A stretch of 64,000 nucleotides of DNA, taken from NCBI RefSeq assembly GCF_006539145.1, contig NZ_BJML01000008.1, positions 62,001-126,000 of the forward strand, read 5' to 3'. Position 1 is the stretch's first letter. Each line of letters starts with the position of its first letter. Below, in pieces: positions 25,122 to 35,928 of the stretch. The notes under the pieces were generated by a model. It ran no database searches. It saw only the letters and a program-made list of their open reading frames with translations, and was not told the DNA's origin. Origin of the DNA: Microbacterium testaceum. GTDB lineage: Bacteria; Actinomycetota; Actinomycetes; Actinomycetales; Microbacteriaceae. Both the position numbers and the translations under genes were made by a program.

Positions 25122-25382
25122 ATGGCACACAAAAAGGGCGCAAGCTCCACCCGTAACGGTCGTGACTCCAACGCACAGCGCCTCGGCGTGAAGCGCTTCG
25201 GCGGCCAGGTCGTTCTCGCCGGCGAGATCATCGTCCGCCAGCGCGGCACGCACTTCCACCCCGGCGCCAACGTCGGCCGCGGTGGCGACGACACGCTGTT
25301 CGCCCTGGCACCCGGTGCGGTCCAGTTCGGCGCGAAGGGCGGCCGCAAGGTCGTCAACATCGTCACCGCAGCAGCGGAGTAA
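25122..25382 (+). CDS. rpmA: 50S ribosomal protein L27
   Basis: An 86-residue protein opening [20 protein letters not shown], with [17 protein letters not shown], both universal in L27. It binds near the peptidyl transferase centre. There is no N-terminal cleavable extension as in Firmicutes. A strong terminator follows directly. Confidence 0.98.
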   Translation: MAHKKGASSTRNGRDSNAQRLGVKRFGGQVVLAGEIIVRQRGTHFHPGANVGRGGDDTLFALAPGAVQFGAKGGRKVVNIVTAAAE

Positions 25383-27858
<2,476 letters not shown>

Positions 27859-27862
<4 letters not shown>

Positions 27863-29118
27863 CCGTGATCGCCGCCTCCGTCGACGAGCGCCTGCGTCTG
27901 GTCAAAGACGCCGCGCGCGAGATCGGACTGCTCGATTCCGGGCGCAAGAGCGTGCTCCTGCACGCGATCTCCGACGCCCTCGAGGCATCGTCGACCGAGA
28001 TCGTCGCGGCCAACGCTCTCGACCTCGAGAGAGGGCGGCACGATGCCATCGGCGAGGCGCTGTTGGATCGGCTGCGGCTCGACGAGAAGCGCGTGTCGGC
28101 CCTCGCCGCCGCGGTCCGCGACGTCGCCGGGCTCCCCGACCCTGTCGGTCGCGTGCTCGACAGTCGGACGCTGCCCAACGGGCTTTCGCTCGAGAAGGTC
28201 GCCGTGCCCTTCGGCGTCGTCGGTTCGATCTACGAGGCCCGTCCCAACGTCACCGTCGACATCGCCTCGCTCGCGCTGCGCTCCGGCAATGCGGTCGTGC
28301 TGCGCGGCGGGTCGGCGGCGCAGAGCACCAATGCGCGGCTCGTGCAAATCATGCGCGACGCGTTGGCGAGCCAGGGCGTGAGCCCCGAGGCGATCCAGAG
28401 CGTCGACGACTTCGGCCGCGACGGGGCGAAGGCCCTCATGAACGCCCGCGGGCTGGTCGACGTCCTGGTCCCGCGCGGGAGCGCCGGGCTCATCGAGACC
28501 GTCGTCACCGAGTCGACCGTTCCGGTCATCGAAACCGGTGCCGGGGTGGTGCACATCTACCTCGACGCCACCGCGCGCGTTGACTGGGCCCACGACATCG
28601 TGCTCAACGCCAAGACACAGCGCCCGAGCGTCTGCAACGCCGTCGAGACGGTGCTCGTGCACCGCACGGCGGCCGACCGGCTGCTGCCGGAGCTGCTGGC
28701 ATCCCTCGACCTTGCCGGCGTGACCGTTCACGGCGACGACGAGACGCGCGCGCACGACTCGCGGGTCGTCCCGGCGACCGATGACGACTGGTCGCGCGAG
28801 TACGGCACCCTCGACCTCGCCGTCCGCGTCGTCGACGACCTCGATCACGCGCTGGCGCACATCCGTCGGTACTCAACGCACCACACCGAGTCGATCATCA
28901 CCGACGACCCCGAAGCGGCCGACCGCTTCCTCGCCGAGGTGGACTCCGCCGTGGTGCTGGTGAACGCCTCGACCCGCTTCACCGACGGGGGTGAGTTCGG
29001 CTTCGGCGCCGAGGTCGGGATCTCGACCCAGAAACTTCACGCCCGCGGACCCATGGGCCTCGCCGAGCTGACGAGCACCAAGTGGCTCGGGCGCGGCGAC
29101 GGCCAGGTACGCGCCTGA
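27859..29118 (+). CDS. proA: Glutamate-5-semialdehyde dehydrogenase (gamma-glutamyl phosphate reductase)
   Basis: A 419-residue enzyme of the aldehyde dehydrogenase superfamily, reducing glutamyl-5-phosphate with NADPH in proline synthesis. The catalytic Cys is near residue 259 in QRPSVCNAVET; VFGVVGSIYEARPNVT-type and FTDGGEFGFGAEVGIS segments are typical. The start overlaps the proB stop (ATGA). Together with proB it makes the proline precursor. Confidence 0.96.
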
Positions 29119-29168
29119 CCGCCTAAAATGGGACGCGCGCCTCGCGCAGACCTCTGATCGGAGCACTG

Positions 29169-29393
29169 ATGACTTTCGTCGCACTTCTGGCCCACGCCGC
29201 AGAAGAAGGCGCCCACCACGGCGGCAACGTCCAGGCCCAGACCTTCTGGTACGGCGCCGTGGCGTTCCTGACCTTCGTCGCCCTGAGCCTCGTGACCCTG
29301 TCATACCGCAACGTGTCGAACCGTCACGCGCACAAGGCTGCGGCGTACACCCAGAAGCACGGGACGCCCACCCCCGAGGCGCACGGCCACTGA
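29169..29393 (+). CDS. Small single-pass membrane protein
   Basis: A 74-residue protein with a His/Glu-rich start, one membrane segment ([18 protein letters not shown], residues ~27-45) and a His- and basic-rich tail. No family recognised. Its own promoter is likely: TAAAAT at 29124-29129. It lies 10 bases before nadD, and small proteins of this kind occur between proA and nadD in related genomes (from memory, not checked). Confidence 0.7.
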   Translation: MTFVALLAHAAEEGAHHGGNVQAQTFWYGAVAFLTFVALSLVTLSYRNVSNRHAHKAAAYTQKHGTPTPEAHGH

Positions 29394-29403
29394 GGCCCAC
29401 CGT

Positions 29404-30000
29404 ATGTCGGTGACGCGCGCCCCTCGCATCGGGGTCATGGGTGGGACGTTCGATCCCATCCATCACGGTCACCTGGTCGCCGCCAGCGAGGTCGCTCAAT
29501 CGTTCGATCTCGACGAGGTCGTCTTCGTGCCGACGGGCCGCCCGTGGCAGAAAGACGACGTCACCGAGAGCGAGCACCGCTACCTCATGACGGTGATCGC
29601 CACGGCATCCAATCCGCAGTTCACCGTGAGCCGCGTCGACATCGATCGCGCGGGGCCCACGTACACGATCGATACTTTGCGTGACCTGCAGCGTCAGCGC
29701 CCGGGTGCGGAGTTCTTCTTCATCACCGGCGCCGACGCGGTTGCGCAGATCCTCGGCTGGCGTCACCACCAGGAACTGTGGGACCTCGCGCACTTCGTCG
29801 CCGTCTCTCGCCCGGGTCACGTCCTCACCACGGAGGGCCTGCCGTCCGAGAACGTGAGCCAGCTGGAGATCCCCGCCCTGTCGATCTCGTCCACAGACTG
29901 CCGCGCCCGTGTGCGCCGAGGCCACCCCGTGTGGTACCTCGTGCCCGACGGCGTCGTGCAGTACATCGCGAAGCACCACCTCTACCGGAGCACAGCATGA
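29404..30000 (+). CDS. nadD: Nicotinate-nucleotide adenylyltransferase
   Basis: A 198-residue enzyme forming deamido-NAD from nicotinate mononucleotide and ATP. The nucleotidyltransferase motif [12 protein letters not shown] is at residues 13-24; [15 protein letters not shown] and the closing [14 protein letters not shown] motif (an ISSTxIR-type motif) match NadD. Its stop overlaps the next gene (ATGA). Confidence 0.95.
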   Translation: MSVTRAPRIGVMGGTFDPIHHGHLVAASEVAQSFDLDEVVFVPTGRPWQKDDVTESEHRYLMTVIATASNPQFTVSRVDIDRAGPTYTIDTLRDLQRQRPGAEFFFITGADAVAQILGWRHHQELWDLAHFVAVSRPGHVLTTEGLPSENVSQLEIPALSISSTDCRARVRRGHPVWYLVPDGVVQYIAKHHLYRSTA

Positions 30001-31058
30001 GCACTCCCGAGAACCCCGAGACTCCCGCGCTGACCCGTCGTCAGCTGCGCGAGCTCCGCCAGACCGGCGCGACGCCCATCATCGTTCCGCAGCCCCAGGG
30101 CGAGAGTCCGGATGCCGAGACACCGGTCGAAGCTCCCGAAGCGCCGGTCGTCGACCGGGTTTCCGAGCCCGCTGTGGCGGAGCCCACCGTCGAGCACGCC
30201 ACAGACGACCAGGCATCGCCCGACCACGGACCCGCCGTCTCGGAGGAGCCCGCGCGCGTCGCCGCGCGCGACGAGTCCTTCGCTCCCGCGCTCCGCCCCG
30301 AGTCGTTCGACGGCGCGTTTCGCGACGGCGACTTCGGTGTCACCGGACTCACCCGCCGCCAGGTGCGCGCGCAGGAGAAGATCCGCACCGCCGCGGTGCC
30401 CGTGATCAGCTCCGACCTCGAGTCGTCGATGCCGCGCCAGAACGCCGCGCCCGCCGCGCAGGTCGAAGACGAGTCCGTTCAACCCGCGATCTTCCGTCCC
30501 GCCGCCCCCGACACCGCGGAGGCTCCGGTCGCCGCCGACTCCGGTACCGGTGCCTCGGTCGTGAACCCGGCCCTCGGTTCCGACCTGCTCGACGGTGCGA
30601 CACCCGGGGTCACCCTTCCCGACTCGTTCGACCAGTTGCTCTCACGCAACGCGGCCGCGAGCGGCGGCGTGTCGACCCCGAACGCGCTGATCCTGTCGCA
30701 GACCCCGACCGGCGTTCCGCTGGTGGGCCCCGTCACCGCGACCGGCGAGGTCATGATCACGGGCACCTTCGAACTGCCCGAAGGCCTGGGCTCGGTCGGC
30801 CACGCACCCGGCACCACCGACGGCCGTGACGCCGACGCGGTGCTCCTCGACGGCGAGCTCCCGCCCGCCTCGTCACCCACCCCGATCGCTGCGAGTGCCG
30901 CGATCAGCACGGTCAAGCAACCCGGCGAGATCATTCGTCCGCCGGCGCCCGAGAAGGGGAGCAAGCTCCTCATCGGGCTCATCATCACGACCGGTGCTCT
31001 CTTCCTGGCGGTGGCCGTCACCCTCGGCCTCGCCTTCACGACAGGAGTCTTCCGATGA
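29997..31058 (+). CDS. Hypothetical membrane-anchored protein between nadD and rsfS
   Basis: A 353-residue protein with a basic start containing [13 protein letters not shown], a long acidic, Pro/Ala-rich, probably disordered middle, and a single C-terminal membrane helix (about residues 323-348, [24 protein letters not shown]). A near repeat of the opening motif, [14 protein letters not shown], occurs near residue 117. No enzyme domain. ATGA overlaps on both sides place it in the nadD-rsfS operon. Topology suggests a long cytoplasmic arm held at the membrane. Confidence 0.75.
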   Translation: MSTPENPETPALTRRQLRELRQTGATPIIVPQPQGESPDAETPVEAPEAPVVDRVSEPAVAEPTVEHATDDQASPDHGPAVSEEPARVAARDESFAPALRPESFDGAFRDGDFGVTGLTRRQVRAQEKIRTAAVPVISSDLESSMPRQNAAPAAQVEDESVQPAIFRPAAPDTAEAPVAADSGTGASVVNPALGSDLLDGATPGVTLPDSFDQLLSRNAAASGGVSTPNALILSQTPTGVPLVGPVTATGEVMITGTFELPEGLGSVGHAPGTTDGRDADAVLLDGELPPASSPTPIAASAAISTVKQPGEIIRPPAPEKGSKLLIGLIITTGALFLAVAVTLGLAFTTGVFR

Positions 31059-31435
31059 CAGCCACCGATAACGGTCGCGAGATGGCGCAGATCGCCGCCC
31101 TCGCCGCCGACGCGAAGGGCGGCGATGACATCGTCGCCCTCGACGTCTCCGAGCCCCTCCCGCTCGTCGACATCTTCCTCCTCGTCACCGGTCGCAACGA
31201 GCGCAACGTCGCCGCGATCGCTGACGAGGTCGAGGAAAAGCTCCTCGAGCACGGCCACAAGCGCGTGCGTCGCGAGGGTCGCCAGGAGTCCCGCTGGATC
31301 CTTCTCGACTTCGGCGACCTGGTCGTGCACGTCTTCCACGAGGAAGAGCGCGTGTACTACGGCCTCGAGCGCCTGTGGAAGGACTGCCCGGTCGTTCCGA
31401 TCGAGCTGCCCACGCCGGCACACGCCGCCGACTGA
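31055..31435 (+). CDS. rsfS: Ribosomal silencing factor RsfS
   Basis: A 126-residue protein that binds L14 on the 50S subunit and blocks joining of the subunits when nutrients are low. Family marks are IVALDVSEPLPLVDIFLLVTGRNERNVAAIADEVEEKL and the closing WILLDFGDLVVHVFHEEERVYYGLERLW. It ends the nadD operon and is followed by a terminator. Confidence 0.95.
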   Translation: MTATDNGREMAQIAALAADAKGGDDIVALDVSEPLPLVDIFLLVTGRNERNVAAIADEVEEKLLEHGHKRVRREGRQESRWILLDFGDLVVHVFHEEERVYYGLERLWKDCPVVPIELPTPAHAAD

Positions 31436-31450
31436 CGTTCTCCCCGTCGA

Positions 31451-31482
31451 CGCCCTCTGCCTCTGGCAGGGGGCGTTCTCGT
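31451..31482 (+). terminator. Terminator after rsfS
   Basis: Stem CGCCCTCTGCC (31451-31461) / GGCAGGGGGCG (31465-31475) with a TCT loop and one G-U pair, followed by TTCTCGTTC. It starts 16 bases after the rsfS stop. Confidence 0.8.
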
Positions 31483-31524
31483 TCATACGCCGGATTCATA
31501 GCCGCGGTGGCGCATGCTGGGGCG

Positions 31525-32772
31525 GTGTCACCGACCTCGCATCGCGTCCGGCGCAACCGTCGCCGGCTTCTGCTCATCGTCGCCGCTGTCGCCACCACGG
31601 TGGTCGTCGGTACGGTGGCGTTCGTCGCCGTGAATCTCGCGGGGGCGGCCAGCGGCATCCATCACTCCGATGCCGTGATGCCGGTCGCCGCTCCGGGGGT
31701 CGCCCAGGACGAGGGGGAGCAGAACATCCTCATCATGGGGCTCGACAGCCGCGTGGATGAGGACGGCAAGCCCTACCCGCAGGAGATCTACGACGCGATC
31801 CATGCCGAGGACGCCTCCGTCGGCGGCTACAACACGAACGTCCTGATGTACGTGCACATCCCGGCCGGCGGCGGCCAGGCGGTCGCCGTGTCGATCCCGC
31901 GCGACGACTACGTCGACTATGCGGGCGCCCCTGGCGGAACGAAGAAGGGCAAGATCAAAGAGGCCTACGGACGAGCCTTCGCCGCGAAGGACGACGAGCT
32001 CCGCGCTGCGGGTGTCTCGGAAGACGACGCGTATCAACAGGCACGCGACGCCGCTCGCACCGAGGAGATGCAGACGGTGTCGCAGTTCCTCGGTGGCGTG
32101 CCGATCGACCACTTCGTGGAGGTGACGATGGCGGCGTTCTACCGGGTCGCCCAGGCCGTGCAGCCCATCTCGGTGTGTCTGAACCACGCGACGGCCGACA
32201 CCTATTCCGGTGCCGACTTCGCGGCGGGGCCGCAGCAGATCGACGCGTCGCAGGCGATGGCCTTCGTGCGTCAGCGTCGCGACACCGAGTACCGGAACGT
32301 CTTCCTCACCGACCTCGACCGCACGCGCCGTCAGCAGGCCTTCATGGTGTCGCTCGCCCTGAAGCTCCGCGATGCCCAGACGTTCACCGACTTCGGACGC
32401 CTGCAGGATCTGCTCGACACCGCGAAGCAGTACGTGGCCGTCGACAAGGGCTTCGACCTGCTCAGCCTCGCCTCGACCGCCCAGCGCCTCGCCGGGGGAG
32501 ACGTCACGTTCCAGACCCTGCCGGTCGAGCGCTTCGGCACGATCGACGGCGAGAGCGTGAACATCGTCGATCAGAAGGCGATCGCCGCCCAGGTCGCCGC
32601 CCTGCTTCACCCGGCGCCCGCCGCCACCCCGGATGCCGGCACGAGTGCCGCCCCGTCGGCGACCGACGCCCCCGCGACGACCGCCCCGTCGGCGTCGCCC
32701 AGCCCGACGTCGTCGGTGTACACCGACTCGCAGCAACCGATGCGAGCGGGGTCGGTACCCTGCGTGAACTGA
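31525..32772 (+). CDS. LCP (LytR-CpsA-Psr) family cell-wall ligase
   Basis: A 415-residue protein: short basic cytoplasmic start, one membrane helix (~residues 15-36), then an outside LCP domain with NILIMGLDSR, SIPRDDYV, FVEVTMAAFYRV and AMAFVRQRRDTEYRN, the Arg-rich motifs that bind polyprenyl pyrophosphate. It likely joins secondary polymers to peptidoglycan. The tail is Ala/Pro/Thr/Ser-rich. Start is GTG 31525, with GTG 31507 possible; neither has a good ribosome site. It converges with the TAXI gene, with only 6 bases between. Confidence 0.88.
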   Translation: MSPTSHRVRRNRRRLLLIVAAVATTVVVGTVAFVAVNLAGAASGIHHSDAVMPVAAPGVAQDEGEQNILIMGLDSRVDEDGKPYPQEIYDAIHAEDASVGGYNTNVLMYVHIPAGGGQAVAVSIPRDDYVDYAGAPGGTKKGKIKEAYGRAFAAKDDELRAAGVSEDDAYQQARDAARTEEMQTVSQFLGGVPIDHFVEVTMAAFYRVAQAVQPISVCLNHATADTYSGADFAAGPQQIDASQAMAFVRQRRDTEYRNVFLTDLDRTRRQQAFMVSLALKLRDAQTFTDFGRLQDLLDTAKQYVAVDKGFDLLSLASTAQRLAGGDVTFQTLPVERFGTIDGESVNIVDQKAIAAQVAALLHPAPAATPDAGTSAAPSATDAPATTAPSASPSPTSSVYTDSQQPMRAGSVPCVN

Positions 32773-32778
32773 GGCCGT

Positions 32779-33711
32779 TCAGCCGTACCGCTCGCGATAC
32801 CGACGCTCGGCCGCGGGGTGCAGCGCGAGGGGCGAGGTGTCGATGAGGCTCGCAGGAGTCAGGTACTGGATGCCGAGGGCATCGGGGGGCACGAGGCCCG
32901 GGGCGTCATCGATGAGGGCGTCGACGAGCGCACGGGCCACACCGTCGGCGAGATCGGCGCGGGCGAGCAGGAGGTTGGCGACGCCGATCGTGGGTACCGC
33001 CCGCGCCGCGCCGTAGACGCCGGAAGGGATCGTCGTCGCCGCATAGACGTCGGGGTACCGCGCGCTCAGGACGGAGAGAGCGGGCGTCGTGTCAATGACC
33101 ATGACCGGTACCTGCTGCGCCAGCTCCGAGATCTGCGGGGTGGGAACGCCGCCCGACCAGAAGAACGCGTCGATCCGCGCCGCGGCCACGTCGTCCACGG
33201 CTTCGCGGAACGTGCGCTCCACCGTGTTCGGTCGCCCCGGCCCCGCCGCAATCACCCCCGAGGCATCGAGGACGCGTCGGGCGGTCGCGGCCGCGCCGGA
33301 TCCCGGGGCGCCCAGCGAGACCGTGCGCCCCGCGAGGTTGGCGAGCTGCGAGATCCCCGCGTCCGCGCGCACGATGCACTGCAGGTAGTTCTGGTAGACC
33401 CGCCCGATCGCGACGACGTCGTTGCCGACATCTGCTGCCGAATCCACCAGCGACAGCCCGAGGTCTACGGCGCGTTCCCGCAGGAGGCGGAGGTTGTCGA
33501 TGCTGCCCTCGGTGGCGAGCGGCGAGACGGTCACGACGCTCGACGATCGCGTCGCGGCGGCCAGCAGATGACCGAACTCCAGGTAGCTTCCGCCCGCCTC
33601 ACCGCACCCCAGCACCAGCGGTGTCGTCGCGGGCGTGGAGCAGGCGACGAGCGAGGCCGCTCCCATTCCGGCAGCCACGGAGAGGAACGCGCGGCGGGTC
33701 AGCGTACTCAC
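32779..33711 (-). CDS. TAXI family periplasmic-type solute-binding lipoprotein
   Basis: A 310-residue binding protein. The N-terminus TRRAFLSVAAG looks like a twin-arginine signal and ends in lipobox L-V-A-C with Cys at residue 24, so it is exported and lipid-anchored. Body motifs (LGCGEAGGSYLEFGHLLAAA, GRTVSLGAPGSGAAATARRVLDASG, AFFWSGGVPTPQISEL) match TAXI proteins, which bind dicarboxylates such as glutamate or 2-oxoglutarate for TRAP transporters. No TRAP permease is nearby; instead its GTG overlaps the sensor kinase stop, so it probably serves as the kinase's ligand receptor. Confidence 0.85.
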   Translation of the reverse strand: MSTLTRRAFLSVAAGMGAASLVACSTPATTPLVLGCGEAGGSYLEFGHLLAAATRSSSVVTVSPLATEGSIDNLRLLRERAVDLGLSLVDSAADVGNDVVAIGRVYQNYLQCIVRADAGISQLANLAGRTVSLGAPGSGAAATARRVLDASGVIAAGPGRPNTVERTFREAVDDVAAARIDAFFWSGGVPTPQISELAQQVPVMVIDTTPALSVLSARYPDVYAATTIPSGVYGAARAVPTIGVANLLLARADLADGVARALVDALIDDAPGLVPPDALGIQYLTPASLIDTSPLALHPAAERRYRERYG

Positions 33712-35096
33712 GGCCGCGTCCACTCGAGCCGGGCCCCGAGCCCGCCGAGGGGTGAGCGCTCGAGGCGAAGGCTGCCGCCGGCGGTGCGCATCAGCTCGGC
33801 GACGATCGCGAGGCCCAGGCCCGTGCCGGGCGATGACCGGTGGGCCCCCGCACGCCAGAAGCGTGTTCCCATGCTGTCGAGATCCGCGTCCGCGAGGTGC
33901 GCGCCCGAATCGTCGACGTGCAGGGACACGCCCCGATCGTCTTCGCGCAGGGCGAGGCGCACGCGCGCCCCGTGGCCGGCGTAGTTCGCGGCGTTGTCGA
34001 GCAGCACCTGCACCATCTCTTCGAGGTCGGCGCGGCCGCACGGGACGACGACGACGGTGTCGTCCGAGGCGTCGAGCATCACGCCTGCCTCGTCGAGTCG
34101 CCACCGGTGCAGATCGCCGAGTTCGGATGCCGACACCCGGCACTCGCGCTGAGCCCCCTCGTCCCGCGCGGCGTCGTATCCCTGTCGCGAGGCCGAGGCG
34201 CGGTGCTCGGCGTTGGCGAGGGTCAGCATGCGCTCGACCGTGTGCTCGAGTCGGTCGAGGTCGTGGTCGACCGCGGCGAGGTCGTCCGCGGCATCCGGAT
34301 CCCGGGGCAGCGAATCGACGCGAAGCCGGATGGCGGCGAGGGGAGTACGCAACTGGTGCGACGCGTCGGCCACGAAGCCGCGCTGCTGCTCGAGGGTGTT
34401 CTCGACCTCGTCGGTCATGGTCGTGAAGGCGCGGCTGAGGCGTCGCAGCTCGGGCGGCCCGGTCGGCCGCAGCGGAACCGCCTCACGATGGGCCGTGAGG
34501 GCGGCTACGGCGGAGTCGAGAGCGCGCACGGGGCGCAGAATCCACCGCGTCCAGAGCAGAGAGGCCCCCATGAGAGCGGCCAGCAGCAGCAGCCCGACGA
34601 TGACCACCAGCACCCAGGCCGACGCGACGTCGGCCTTCGCGCGCGCCAAGTCGACCTCGAGGACCACCACTCCCGTTGACAGGTCACCCGCCGAGATCAC
34701 CGGTACGGCGACCAGCGCGGTGTCCGGCGCCCAGGGCGTGACGCGGGGCAGCGACACCTGTGGGATCGCCCGCGACGCCGCTCCGGCGATGGATCGCACG
34801 TCGAGACCGGGGGAGAGGCCGCCCGCGGAGGCGACCGCATCTCCCTTCTCATCGAGCACGAGCACCGCCTCGCCGTATACGGCGTGGAAGCGGTCGACGT
34901 ACGCCTGCAGGCTCGACGTCCCTCCCTGCACGAGAGCGGTTCTCGCGCGCTGCACGACCTGATCGAGAGACGCCTGGCGCTGCAGGGCGATCTGCTGCGT
35001 GCGCGAGTCGGCGATGGACTGGGCGATCGGGATGAGCACCGCGATCACAGCGATGAGCCCGAAGACGAGCAGGGGGAGCAGAACGCGCCGTCTCAC
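33708..35096 (-). CDS. Sensor histidine kinase, TctE-like
   Basis: A 462-residue kinase: membrane helix at residues ~5-27, an outside sensor region of ~130 residues, a second helix (~159-184), HAMP-like linker, phospho-acceptor His near residue 247 (ASHQLRTPLAAIRL), N-box LLDNAANYAGHG and G-box GTGLGLAIV. The N-terminal layout resembles TctE-type sensors of carboxylates. The GTG start overlaps the regulator's stop, and the TAXI gene overlaps its end. The unit fits sensing of an external carboxylate through the lipoprotein; the ligand is inference. Confidence 0.92.
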   Translation of the reverse strand: MRRRVLLPLLVFGLIAVIAVLIPIAQSIADSRTQQIALQRQASLDQVVQRARTALVQGGTSSLQAYVDRFHAVYGEAVLVLDEKGDAVASAGGLSPGLDVRSIAGAASRAIPQVSLPRVTPWAPDTALVAVPVISAGDLSTGVVVLEVDLARAKADVASAWVLVVIVGLLLLAALMGASLLWTRWILRPVRALDSAVAALTAHREAVPLRPTGPPELRRLSRAFTTMTDEVENTLEQQRGFVADASHQLRTPLAAIRLRVDSLPRDPDAADDLAAVDHDLDRLEHTVERMLTLANAEHRASASRQGYDAARDEGAQRECRVSASELGDLHRWRLDEAGVMLDASDDTVVVVPCGRADLEEMVQVLLDNAANYAGHGARVRLALREDDRGVSLHVDDSGAHLADADLDSMGTRFWRAGAHRSSPGTGLGLAIVAELMRTAGGSLRLERSPLGGLGARLEWTRP

Positions 35097-35749
35097 GGTG
35101 CGTCCTCGAGGCGGTAGCCGAAGCCGCGGACCGTCGTGATGGTGAGATCGGGCAGCTTCTGCCGCACCTGCCCCATGTGAACGTCGAACGAGCGCGACGA
35201 CGCGGCGTAGGCGTCGCCCCACACCTCGTCGAGGATGACCCGGCGACTCACGACGGTCCCCGCCCGACGGGCGAGCGAGAGCAGGATGCCGAATTCATTC
35301 GGCGTGAGGGCGACATCGCGGCCCGCCATGCTGACGCGCCGCGCGTCGACGTCGATCGACAGCGCCGATGTCTCTACCCGCGTCGGCTCTGCGGGGGGAT
35401 TGTATCGGCGCGTGACGGCGATCAGGCGGGCGAGGAGTTCGTGGAGGCGCACGGGCTTGACGAGGTAGTCGTCGGCACCGAGAGAAAGGGCACGGACCGT
35501 CGAGCGCTCGTCGCCGCGTGCGGTCACCACGATGACGGGGATCTGGCTCACGTCGCGCAGATCGCGCAGCACGTCGAGCCCGTCCCTGTCCTCGAGGCCG
35601 AGGTCGAGCAGCACCGCCTGTACCTCGCGGTGGCGCAGAAGCACGTCGCTGCCCCGCGAGACGCGGGTGCACGTGTGGCCGGCGCGGCTCAGGGCCGAGA
35701 CGAGGGCCGCGGCGACCGAGCCGTCGTCCTCGGCGACGAGTACGTGCAT
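35093..35749 (-). CDS. OmpR-family response regulator, TctD-like
   Basis: A 218-residue regulator. The receiver domain has acidic pocket EDD at residues 7-9, phospho-acceptor Asp49, Thr76 and Lys98 (YLVKPV). The C-terminal winged helix has the OmpR pattern LTPNEFGILLSLARRAGTVVSRRVILDEVWG and a closing TTVRGFGYRL. ATG 35749 is five bases from TACGAT (35755-35760 on the minus strand), so it is probably leaderless. First gene of the regulator-kinase-TAXI operon. Confidence 0.93.
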   Translation of the reverse strand: MHVLVAEDDGSVAAALVSALSRAGHTCTRVSRGSDVLLRHREVQAVLLDLGLEDRDGLDVLRDLRDVSQIPVIVVTARGDERSTVRALSLGADDYLVKPVRLHELLARLIAVTRRYNPPAEPTRVETSALSIDVDARRVSMAGRDVALTPNEFGILLSLARRAGTVVSRRVILDEVWGDAYAASSRSFDVHMGQVRQKLPDLTITTVRGFGYRLEDAP

Positions 35750-35754
35750 GCTCC

Positions 35755-35809
35755 ATCGTAGACACAGGCTCCACGTCGCCGTGGTGCCCAATGTAAGGCC
35801 ACTGTAAGG
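35755..35809 (-). promoter_or_regulatory. Regulator promoter with OmpR-type direct-repeat operator
   Basis: Two copies of TGTAAGG (35792-35798 and 35803-35809) sit exactly 11 bases apart, one helical turn, as expected for tandem binding of an OmpR-type regulator. On the minus strand they lie about 32 bases upstream of the candidate -10 TACGAT (35755-35760) of the regulator gene. They also lie upstream of the divergent transporter gene, so both sides could be controlled. Confidence 0.6.
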
Positions 35810-35853
35810 ATCTCGATCGACCGAGCCGTCGGCCACCACGATGGCCCATACGC

Positions 35854-35895
35854 CTCGTCACCGCCGCCGGAGGCTCCTCTGCCGGCGGTGACGAG
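35854..35895 (+). promoter_or_regulatory. Hairpin in the leader of the MHS transporter gene
   Basis: A perfect 13-base inverted repeat CTCGTCACCGCCG (35854-35866) / CGGCGGTGACGAG (35883-35895) with a 16-base loop ends 33 bases before the transporter ATG. It could be an attenuator, an mRNA stabiliser or a second operator. No T-run follows. Confidence 0.55.
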
Positions 35896-35928
35896 ACGAC
35901 CAACGTCCCTCGACCGATCGGATTCCTC

